This document shows positions 1 to 4,947 of a stretch of 7,876 nt of DNA, piece after piece. Below the pieces are notes generated by a model that was given only the letters and a program-made list of their open reading frames with translations, was not told the DNA's origin and ran no database searches. This DNA comes from Actinomycetes bacterium (GTDB lineage: Bacteria; Actinomycetota; Thermoleophilia; BMS3ABIN01): contig JAJYIN010000016.1 in NCBI GenBank assembly GCA_021790075.1, positions 9,879-17,754 of the forward strand, written 5' to 3'. Made by a program: the position numbers and the translations under genes. How positions within the stretch are numbered: the stretch's first letter is position 1; each line of letters opens with the position of its first letter.

Positions 1-34
1 TCAGGAAAACCGGGAAATGCCGGGGCAGCCTTCC

Positions 35-427
35 TTACCAGAAAGCATCCTCGATGTAAAGTAATTCCTCAGCCCGGTCCTGCTCGTCGAGCATGATCGA
101 GATGACATCGAAACGGAAGCGGCAGCGGCGCACCAGCGGGTTGTCACCGTGCTCGGCGAGCCATGCGGCGGCCATGCGGCGGATCTGCGCCTGCTTGCGG
201 GAGTCAACCGCTTCGAAAGGCTCTCCAAACTGCTTGTCGCGCCGCGCCTTGACCTCGACGAAGATGATGAGGTCATCGCGGCAGGCGATGATGTCGATCT
301 CGCCGTAGCGGCTGCGGTAGTTGGTCTCGATGATGGTGTGGGAGCGCTCTTCCAGGTAGCTGCGGGCGATCGCCTCGCCGGCGCGGCCCCGGCGGGGGCG
401 CTGGTCGGTTCCTCCCTTATCGCTCAC
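35..427 (-). CDS. yraN: YraN/UPF0102 family nuclease-like protein
   Basis: A 130-residue protein matching the UPF0102 (YraN) family in length and motif order: an N-terminal G-x-x-GE-x-x-A helix (GRAGEAIA, residues 14-21), N36-Y-R then GEIDII (42-47), and the FVEVKAR strand (56-62). The family has a restriction-endonuclease-like PD-(D/E)xK fold; D45, E58 and K60 fit the expected metal-site pattern. Its cellular role is not settled, although a link to DNA repair or recombination is usually assumed. The start is GTG and overlaps the rnhB stop in a GTGA tetranucleotide, so translation is probably coupled; there is no well-spaced Shine-Dalgarno of its own. It is the last gene of the block visible here; the 34 bases beyond its TAA hold no gene start. 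The family call is firm, the biochemical function is not. Confidence 0.93.
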   Translation of the reverse strand: MSDKGGTDQRPRRGRAGEAIARSYLEERSHTIIETNYRSRYGEIDIIACRDDLIIFVEVKARRDKQFGEPFEAVDSRKQAQIRRMAAAWLAEHGDNPLVRRCRFRFDVISIMLDEQDRAEELLYIEDAFW

Positions 428-1098
428 CTTTCCCGGGATGACGGCGCCGGGGGCGCGGGGATGGAATCGCTCTTGAACGACAGGCGGTGGAGGGGCGTAA
501 AGCCGTGGCGGGAGATGGCCTCGCGGTGTTCCCTGGTGCCGTAACCGACGTGGCGGTCAAAACCGTATACCGGATATAACACGTGCAGACGCCGCATCAA
601 ACGGTCGCGGGCCACCTTGGCGATGACGGAGGCAGCGGCGATGACGGCGCTGAGCCGGTCGCCTCCCTTGAGGGGCTGATGCTCCGGCGACCCTTCCGGC
701 AAGCGGTAGCCGTCCACCAGAACCGGCCGGCCGGGCGCCGGCTCCACCATCCGCACACAGGAGCTGAGCGCCCTCAGGTTTTCCTTGTGAACCCCGCTCC
801 TGTCGATGCTGGCCGGGCTGGAAACGACCAGGGCATAGCGCGAGGCGCACCTGGTGATGTCCGGATAAAGCCGTTCTCGGGCCCGCGCGGTCAGTTTTTT
901 GGAATCACGCAGCCCTTCCAGCAGCTCGACGCAGAAGTCAGTGTCAACGCGGGAATAATCGAAGACCACGGCGGCGGTGACCAGGGGACCGGCAAAGCAG
1001 CCTCGGCCCGCCTCGTCGGCGCCGGTCATCTCCCCCTCCCCCTCGCACAGCTCCAGGTCGTGCTCGAACAGAGGTGAAAGTCCTGAGTTCCCGGCCAC
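424..1098 (-). CDS. rnhB: Ribonuclease HII
   Basis: RNase HII cleaves the RNA strand of RNA-DNA hybrids and incises at single ribonucleotides misincorporated in DNA. The 224-residue sequence has the type 2 RNase H signatures in order: GADEAGRG (26-33, catalytic D28 and E29), LRDSKKL (63-69), LVDG (D129), KGGDRLSAVIAAASVIAKVARD (144-165, with D147), and a C-terminal GYGT..H..AI...GFTPLHRLSF block. D28, E29, D129 and D147 give the expected DEDD active site, and the 18-residue step between the last two fits the family. The start is GTG at 1098, preceded by GAGG five bases upstream. An internal ATG at codon 24 also has a purine-rich upstream run, but it would remove the N-terminal helix (LFEHDLEL) commonly found before the DEAGRG motif. 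It lies 7 bases after lepB and overlaps yraN by 4. Confidence 0.96.
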   Translation of the reverse strand: MAGNSGLSPLFEHDLELCEGEGEMTGADEAGRGCFAGPLVTAAVVFDYSRVDTDFCVELLEGLRDSKKLTARARERLYPDITRCASRYALVVSSPASIDRSGVHKENLRALSSCVRMVEPAPGRPVLVDGYRLPEGSPEHQPLKGGDRLSAVIAAASVIAKVARDRLMRRLHVLYPVYGFDRHVGYGTREHREAISRHGFTPLHRLSFKSDSIPAPPAPSSRER

Positions 1099-1105
1099 GT
1101 CAGCC

Positions 1106-1747
1106 TCAGTTCAGGAGAGAGATGCGCCGCGGCGGCCAGTAGATCATGAAGGCCTTGCCGATGACGTTATCGACGGGCAGCCAGTGGGGGTTCCAGGCGC
1201 GGCTGTCATGGCTGTCGTTGCGGTTGTCCCCCATCACGAACACCGTGCCATCAGGCACTTTCTCCGGCGCAAAGTTCAGGGAAATGGGCGGCTCTTTGAG
1301 GTAAGGCTCCACGATCATCTGTCCGTTGACAAAGACATTGCCGCTGCGGATCTCAATGGTGTCGCCGCCCACAGCAATCACCCTTTTGATCAGGTCCTCG
1401 TCCAGGTTCTCGGGAGATTTGAAGACGATGATGTCGCCCCGGCTCGGGGAACCAAACCGGTAGGCCAGCCGGTTGACCAGGACCCGGTCGCCGATCTGGA
1501 GCGTGTTCTCCATCGAGCCCGAAGGGATCTGGAAAGGCTTGACCAGCAGGAGCTGGACCAGGTAGGCGATCAGGAACGCCGCCAGCAGGATGACGACCAG
1601 TTCCAGGACGAACCGGCCGAAACTCTGCGGCTTTTCTTTATTATCAGGTGAACTGTTAAGAGTGGAATAAGCGCTGTGCGCGGGTGGTACAGGCTGCTGG
1701 CCCTCCGGCTCGCCGGGAGGGGAGTTTGGCGGCTCGGCGCCCATCAT
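1106..1747 (-). CDS. lepB: Type I signal peptidase
   Basis: A membrane-bound serine protease that removes signal peptides from exported proteins. The 213 residues begin with a Pro/Ser-rich cytoplasmic tail (1-42), followed by one transmembrane helix (about 46-69). Then come box B, IPSGSMENTL (74-83) with nucleophile S78; the RGDIIVF strand (103-109); box D, LIKRVIAVGGD (119-129) with general-base K121; and box E, GDNRNDSHDSR (173-183). This is the Ser/Lys dyad family with catalytic domain outside the membrane. One N-terminal helix and a compact catalytic domain resemble Gram-positive and actinobacterial enzymes rather than the two-helix E. coli LepB. Two consecutive ATGs stand at the start; the ribosome site is weak, and the gene begins 12 bases after rplS, which suggests coupling to L19 translation. 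rplS-lepB-rnhB without rbgA is typical of actinobacterial order. Confidence 0.96.
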   Translation of the reverse strand: MMGAEPPNSPPGEPEGQQPVPPAHSAYSTLNSSPDNKEKPQSFGRFVLELVVILLAAFLIAYLVQLLLVKPFQIPSGSMENTLQIGDRVLVNRLAYRFGSPSRGDIIVFKSPENLDEDLIKRVIAVGGDTIEIRSGNVFVNGQMIVEPYLKEPPISLNFAPEKVPDGTVFVMGDNRNDSHDSRAWNPHWLPVDNVIGKAFMIYWPPRRISLLN

Positions 1748-1759
1748 GCTTCTGGTTAC

Positions 1760-2107
1760 CTAGCGCTGCTTCTCACGAACTTTGGCTTTCTTGCCTACCT
1801 TCGAGCGCAGGTAATAAAGCTTGGCCCGGCGCACGTCGCCGATGCTGACAACATCGATCTTGTTAATCTTGGGCGAATGGAGAGGGAAAGTCCTCTCGAC
1901 GCCGACGCCGAAGGAATGCTTGCGTACGGTGAAGGTCTCGCGCGCGCCCTCACCCTGCCGCTTGATGACGATGCCCTGGAAGACCTGGATGCGGCTGCGC
2001 GTGCCCTCGATGACCTGGAAATGGACTTTGATGGTGTCCCCCGCCTTGAACTGCGGGATGCCTTTTCTCAGTTGCTGTTCTTCGAGCCTGGAAATTGTCT
2101 GGTTCAT
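1760..2107 (-). CDS. rplS: Large ribosomal subunit protein bL19
   Basis: Ribosomal protein L19, at the interface of the 30S and 50S subunits. The 115-residue length is normal and the family pattern is complete: FKAGDTIKVHFQVIEG (20-35), SRIQVFQGIVI, TFTVRKHSFGVGVERTFPLHSP, and the C-terminal signature VRRAKLYYLR followed by a basic tail (GKKAKVREKQR). The start ATG at 2107 is preceded by GGGGAGAG at good spacing. Unlike the usual arrangement, it does not directly follow trmD: a permease gene intervenes, and rplS has its own promoter and a GC-rich structured leader just upstream. lepB follows after 12 bases. Confidence 0.98.
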   Translation of the reverse strand: MNQTISRLEEQQLRKGIPQFKAGDTIKVHFQVIEGTRSRIQVFQGIVIKRQGEGARETFTVRKHSFGVGVERTFPLHSPKINKIDVVSIGDVRRAKLYYLRSKVGKKAKVREKQR

Positions 2108-2130
2108 GGCTTCTCTCCCCTGCTATGCGG

Positions 2131-2167
2131 CCGCGTTTGCGCGGCGGCGCACCGCCTCAGCCGGCGG
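2131..2167 (-). promoter_or_regulatory. Structured rplS leader with competing stems
   Basis: Between the predicted rplS transcription start (about 2190) and its ribosome site, three GC stems can be drawn on the minus-strand RNA. Stem A pairs CCGCC (2167-2163) with GGCGG (2156-2152). Stem B pairs that same GGCGG with CCGCC (2147-2143) across a TGCG loop. Stem C pairs GCCGCG (2145-2140) with CGCGGC (2135-2130) across a CAAA loop. B excludes both A and C, so A plus C versus B are alternative folds. No U-tract follows, so this is not a simple terminator. L19 leader elements are known in other phyla; equivalence here is only inference. Confidence 0.4.
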
Positions 2168-2196
2168 ATTCCTTCGACAATGGTGCCAAGTTCGAA

Positions 2197-2225
2197 ATTC
2201 TAGAGGTTTGTCGGCCAAATTGCAA
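2197..2225 (-). promoter_or_regulatory. Promoter for rplS operon
   Basis: On the minus strand, TTGCAA (2225-2220, four of six matches to the -35 consensus) is followed by a 17-base spacer and TAGAAT (2202-2197, five of six matches to -10). Initiation would fall near 2190, giving a leader of about 83 bases before the rplS ATG. The segment is AT-richer than its surroundings. This explains how rplS, lepB, rnhB and yraN can be expressed although the permease separates them from trmD. Confidence 0.65.
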
Positions 2226-2296
2226 TTGGCGCGGCTGAAATCCGCTGAAGTTTCTGCGCCTGGCTGCCTGACATTTCCGCGGTGCCGCTGATATGT

Positions 2297-3058
2297 CTAC
2301 GGCGTGGCCGCCTGATTGATGAAGAAATAGACCGCGAAGGCGGCCATGACCAGGCCGTAGAGCAACATCAGGGTTTTCGAGCGGGTGCGGATATCGAGGC
2401 GGGCCCCCAGGTAAGCCATGGGGATGACGCCGACGGCAATGGCCGCCGTAGTCGCCAGATCCACATGCCCGAGGGCGAAATGGATGATGCTGCCGGGCAG
2501 GGCCACAAAGGCGACCGTGACCAGCGTCGTGGCGATCGCCTCCTTGATCCTCATATGAAAGAAGATCACGAACGCCGGCACGAAGAAAATGCCGCCGCCG
2601 TTGGCGAGCACTCCAGAGAGCAGCCCGATGGCGCCGGCTACGGCCAGCACCATCCAGGCGGGCGGCCGCGAGGGTTTTTCAGGGACGGCGAACGTCCTTT
2701 CCGTGAGATCCTTGACGATGAAATCGACGCCGATGAAGAAGAGGACGACTGCCGTGAGCAGCATCAGGAACTTGCCGGAAAGGAAAGCAGTGAGGAAGGA
2801 ACCCAGCACCATCGCCGGGACGGCGCCCGCCAGGCTCAGAAGGGCGATGCGTCCGTTCACCAGATGATGCCGCCGGTAGGCGAAAAAGGCAATGGTGGCG
2901 GTGACCATCGTCAACGGCAAAGGAGTGCCCAGAGCCTGCAGGGGCGGCAGACCCAGGAACAGCCGGATGACAGGCGTGTCGATGCTGCTGCCACCAATGC
3001 CGAAAAAAGCGGCCACGAAACCGGTGACACAGCCTACCAGTATCGCCGCCAGGCTCAT
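2297..3058 (-). CDS. TauE/SafE family permease (putative anion or sulfur-compound exporter)
   Basis: A 253-residue membrane protein of the TauE/SafE (DUF81) family, whose characterised members move sulfite, sulfoacetate or related anions across the cytoplasmic membrane. Two homologous halves are visible: the first opens with GFVAAFFGIGG (13-23) and P29, the second with GLLSGVLANGGG (145-156) and P161. Seven or eight hydrophobic segments are present, with a polar linker at about 116-134 containing basic and proline residues. The ATG at 3058 is chosen because AGGGAGG lies 10 bases upstream; the open frame extends further upstream, but only as an unrelated reading of trmD. It starts 40 bases after the trmD stop. 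Placement between trmD and rplS is unusual, since these two are normally adjacent. No neighbour suggests a substrate, so the specific solute is unknown. Confidence 0.85.
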   Translation of the reverse strand: MSLAAILVGCVTGFVAAFFGIGGSSIDTPVIRLFLGLPPLQALGTPLPLTMVTATIAFFAYRRHHLVNGRIALLSLAGAVPAMVLGSFLTAFLSGKFLMLLTAVVLFFIGVDFIVKDLTERTFAVPEKPSRPPAWMVLAVAGAIGLLSGVLANGGGIFFVPAFVIFFHMRIKEAIATTLVTVAFVALPGSIIHFALGHVDLATTAAIAVGVIPMAYLGARLDIRTRSKTLMLLYGLVMAAFAVYFFINQAATP

Positions 3059-3098
3059 TGCGGGCCGGCCTCCCTTATGACCGATGCCGCCGCCGGGC

Positions 3099-3761
3099 TC
3101 ATCCCAGGTTGTCCTTCCTCCACTTCTCGATGACGGCGTGGTTGCCGGAAAGCAGCACTTCGGGGATCTTCCAGCCCCGGAAATCGGCCGGCTTGGCGTA
3201 CTGGGGGTATTCCCGGCGGCCGCCCAGCTCCGCGGAAAAAGATTCGTAGATGGCGCTCTCGCCGCTGCCCAGCGCACCGGGGAGGCGCCTGGCGACGGCG
3301 TCGAGGATGACCATGGCCGGCAGCTCGCCGCCGCTGACAACGAAGTCGCCAATGGAGATCTCGCCGGTAGCCAGATGGTCGCTGATGCGCTGGTCGCAGC
3401 CCTCGTAACGGCCGCAAAGGAGGGTCAGCTCCGGTAGCGCCGCCAGCTCCGAAACCAGGCTGTCATCGAGACGGCGGCCCCGGGGGGAAAGCAGGAAGAC
3501 AGGGCGCGTATCCCTGATGGCGGCGCAGTCACGGCCGTAAACGGCCTCCAGCGCCGCGCAGACCGCGTCCACGCGCAGGACCATGCCGGCGCCGCCGCCA
3601 GCGGGAGTGTCGGCCACCTGATTGTGCTTCAGGGGCGTGTAGTCACGGTAGTTGAGCAGCCGCGCCTCGAGGCTGCCGGCCGAGATGGCGTTGGTGATGT
3701 GCCGCTGTTCGAAAAACCAGTTGAACCACTGGGGGAAAAGGGTGAAGATATCGACCCGCAA
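3099..3761 (-). CDS. trmD: tRNA (guanine-37-N1)-methyltransferase
   Basis: TrmD uses S-adenosylmethionine to methylate G37 next to the anticodon, which prevents frameshifting. The 220-residue reading starts at TTG (3761), chosen because RVDIFTLFPQWF aligns with the usual TrmD N-terminus. A longer frame to another TTG at 3839 only adds a Ser-rich stretch that is an out-of-frame reading of rimM. Knot-domain motifs are present: DTPAGGGAGMV (51-61), LLSPRGRRL, LLCGRYEGCDQR (114-125), EISIGDFVVSGGELPAMVILDAV (134-156), then YPQYAKPADFRGWKIPEVLLSGNHAVIEKWR. Two departures from the textbook sequence occur: E173 where the catalytic Asp of the DSF motif is expected, and Ala54 where Tyr or Phe usually precedes GGG. 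The gene begins 4 bases after the rimM stop with no clear ribosome site, suggesting reinitiation. Confidence 0.95.
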   Translation of the reverse strand: MRVDIFTLFPQWFNWFFEQRHITNAISAGSLEARLLNYRDYTPLKHNQVADTPAGGGAGMVLRVDAVCAALEAVYGRDCAAIRDTRPVFLLSPRGRRLDDSLVSELAALPELTLLCGRYEGCDQRISDHLATGEISIGDFVVSGGELPAMVILDAVARRLPGALGSGESAIYESFSAELGGRREYPQYAKPADFRGWKIPEVLLSGNHAVIEKWRKDNLG

Positions 3762-3765
3762 GGCG

Positions 3766-4305
3766 CTAGCCGAGGAAACCCGGGATGATGTCAATGCGCT
3801 CACACTCCCGGTCGATGGATAAGACCACTTGACTGACAAAAGGTATCAAAACCATCGGCTCCCCGCCTCCCGGGTCTACCTCCAGGTACGGGTTGGCCTT
3901 CCTTGATTCCTTCAGGCCGGCAACAATCCCTACGCGCTCATCGCCCGAATACACATCGAGGCCCCCGAGCTCGAACGGATAATAGGAACCCGGCTGCGGC
4001 GGAGTGATTGCCTCCGCCGGCACGAATAGTGAAGCGCCAAAAAGGGCGTCCGCTTCTTCACGCGTGCCGTAACCCTCCAGCTTTATCAGAGGACCCCGGT
4101 CCGATGGCCTGCTGGCGGCCACCTTCACCCGTTCCCGGGTGTCCTGCCGTTTGCGCGAGAGGTACAGTTCCGATCCGGGAGCAAAACGCTCCTCACGATC
4201 GGTCAGGGGCATGATCAGGATTTCCCCGTCACGGCCGTGAATGCGCTTCACCATCCCGACCAGCACCCAATCGGGAGCACCCTTCAATGTGGACCTTTCG
4301 GCCAA
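3766..4305 (-). CDS. rimM: Ribosome maturation factor RimM
   Basis: RimM binds S19 and assists maturation of the 30S head. In the 179-residue reading, an N-terminal RimM barrel runs from about 14 to 92 (WVLVGMVKRIHGRDGEILI, then the LIKLEGYGTREEADALFGASLFV block). A C-terminal PRC-barrel domain runs from about 107 to 176 (YYPFELGGLDVY, GIVAGL, VLIPFVSQVVLSID, IDIIPGFLG). The start is uncertain. TTG at 4305 gives the longest frame, 22 bases after khpA. A second TTG at 4287 has AAAGG six bases upstream and would shorten the protein by six residues; both keep the whole domain. No ATG is possible before the conserved N-terminal strand. It lies between khpA and trmD, as in many Gram-positive genomes. 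Confidence 0.93.
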   Translation of the reverse strand: MAERSTLKGAPDWVLVGMVKRIHGRDGEILIMPLTDREERFAPGSELYLSRKRQDTRERVKVAASRPSDRGPLIKLEGYGTREEADALFGASLFVPAEAITPPQPGSYYPFELGGLDVYSGDERVGIVAGLKESRKANPYLEVDPGGGEPMVLIPFVSQVVLSIDRECERIDIIPGFLG

Positions 4306-4327
4306 GCTTCCAGGAAGCCCCCGCAGG

Positions 4328-4558
4328 TCAGTCGACTATCTCCACGATCGCCCGCTTGCCGTTCTTCACCGCGCTGGCCTTGACAATGGTGCGAAGCGCC
4401 CGCGCGATCCGGCCTTGCTTGCCGATAACCTTGCCGATGTCGTCCTTGGCCACCGTCAGCTCCAGCACCACCGTTGTATCGGTCTCCGTCTCCTGGACGG
4501 TGACATCCTCGGGATGGTCCACCAGGGACTTGGCGAGGTACTCGAGTAAATCTTTCAC
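4328..4558 (-). CDS. khpA: KH-domain RNA-binding protein KhpA
   Basis: A 76-residue single KH-domain protein (YlqC/KhpA type). The core is IGKVIGKQGRIARALRTIV (41-59) with the GxxG loop GKQG at 46-49, preceded by a beta-strand region VVLELTV (30-36). KhpA proteins commonly form a dimer or pair with KhpB (Jag) and affect cell-wall growth and RNA metabolism; that role is known from other Gram-positive bacteria, not shown here. The GTG start is preceded by GGAGG five bases upstream, a strong site. It sits 37 bases after rpsP and 22 bases before rimM, the standard location of this gene. Confidence 0.95.
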   Translation of the reverse strand: MKDLLEYLAKSLVDHPEDVTVQETETDTTVVLELTVAKDDIGKVIGKQGRIARALRTIVKASAVKNGKRAIVEIVD

Positions 4559-4595
4559 TTCATCCTCCGTTTCCGGCTTACCGGTTCATGCTGTT

Positions 4596-4838
4596 TCAAG
4601 AGATCCCCTTGACCGCCAACAGCTTGGATACGGTCTCCGTCGGCTGGGCCCCCTTGGCTAACCAGTCACGGGCTTTTTCCTCATCGATCTCGATAAGGGA
4701 TGGATCGTCCTGCGGGTTGTAACGGCCGATATTCTCGATCACCTTGCCGTCTCGTGGGGAACGCGAGTCGGCGACCACTATGCGGTAGATCGGGCTCTTC
4801 TTGCGGCCCACCCGGCTCAGTCTCATCTTTACCGCCAT
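4596..4838 (-). CDS. rpsP: Small ribosomal subunit protein bS16
   Basis: Ribosomal protein S16, needed for 30S assembly. The 80 residues match the family throughout: MAVKMRLSRVGRKKSPIYRI at the start, VVADSRSPRDGKVIENIGRYNP (21-42), then the helix EEKARDWLAKGAQPTETVSKLL. The length is normal for Gram-positive S16. ATG at 4838 is preceded by an exceptionally strong Shine-Dalgarno. A 107-base gap with a long hairpin separates it from ffh, so it may use its own control as well as read-through. Confidence 0.98.
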   Translation of the reverse strand: MAVKMRLSRVGRKKSPIYRIVVADSRSPRDGKVIENIGRYNPQDDPSLIEIDEEKARDWLAKGAQPTETVSKLLAVKGIS

Positions 4839-4840
4839 TC

Positions 4841-4852
4841 AATCACCTCCTT
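4841..4852 (-). promoter_or_regulatory. Ideal Shine-Dalgarno of rpsP
   Basis: The minus strand reads AAGGAGGTGATT here, a 12-base match to the complement of the usual bacterial 16S rRNA 3' end. It ends two bases before the ATG, with the GGAGG core eight bases away. It is much stronger than the sites of ffh, rimM, trmD or lepB nearby, and it starts just outside the base of the adjacent hairpin. Confidence 0.85.
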
Positions 4853-4853
4853 C

Positions 4854-4928
4854 CGGGAACATCATGCTATTTAATTGCAGTGTAAAAGCGAAGCTTTTCC
4901 CCTGCAATTAAATGGTATGGTGTCCCCG
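4854..4928. repeat. Long inverted repeat (75-base hairpin) between ffh and rpsP
   Basis: The arm at 4854-4880 pairs with 4902-4928. The inner 12 bases (ATTTAATTGCAG with CTGCAATTAAAT) are perfect. Over all 27 positions there are 23 Watson-Crick pairs, 3 G-T pairs and 1 mismatch in plus-strand terms. Inside it, AAAAGC (4884-4889) pairs with GCTTTT (4893-4898) around a 3-base loop. The segment is AT-rich against a GC-rich background. On minus-strand RNA three pairs become A-C mismatches, while the plus-strand mismatch becomes G-U. No U-run follows, so it is not a standard terminator. It could be an mRNA processing or stability element, or a palindromic repeat or MITE relic. Confidence 0.85.
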
Positions 4929-4947
4929 AGTTTATCTCGAGTTTATC
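4926..4947 (-). repeat. Tandem 11-base repeat over the ffh stop
   Basis: Minus-strand GATAAACTCGA (4947-4937) is followed directly by GATAAACTCGG (4936-4926), two units differing only in the last base. The first unit overlaps the ffh TGA, which is followed immediately by an in-frame TAA. The second unit runs into the base of the large hairpin. It may be a replication-slippage duplication. Confidence 0.6.

Noticed and set aside
1..34. Terminator or next gene start after yraN
   Set aside because: A 4-bp CCGG/CCGG stem followed by TTTT is too weak, and no start codon with usable spacing is seen before the window edge.
1027..1029. Internal ATG of rnhB as the true start
   Set aside because: It has a purine-rich upstream run, but the upstream GTG has a properly spaced GAGG and retains the N-terminal helix expected in the family.
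2282..3133. Plus-strand open frame opposite the TauE/SafE permease
   Set aside because: The translation is Gln/Asp/Arg/His-rich without family motifs; it mirrors the hydrophobic codons of the permease.
3762..3839. N-terminal extension of TrmD to a TTG at 3839
   Set aside because: The extra Ser-rich residues overlap the conserved rimM C-terminus out of frame and precede the normal TrmD N-terminus.
4882..4910. Promoter inside the ffh-rpsP hairpin (TTGCAG, 17 bases, TACACT on the minus strand)
   Set aside because: Spacing is right, but the boxes match at only three and four of six positions and the bases are explained by the inverted repeat; it cannot be excluded.
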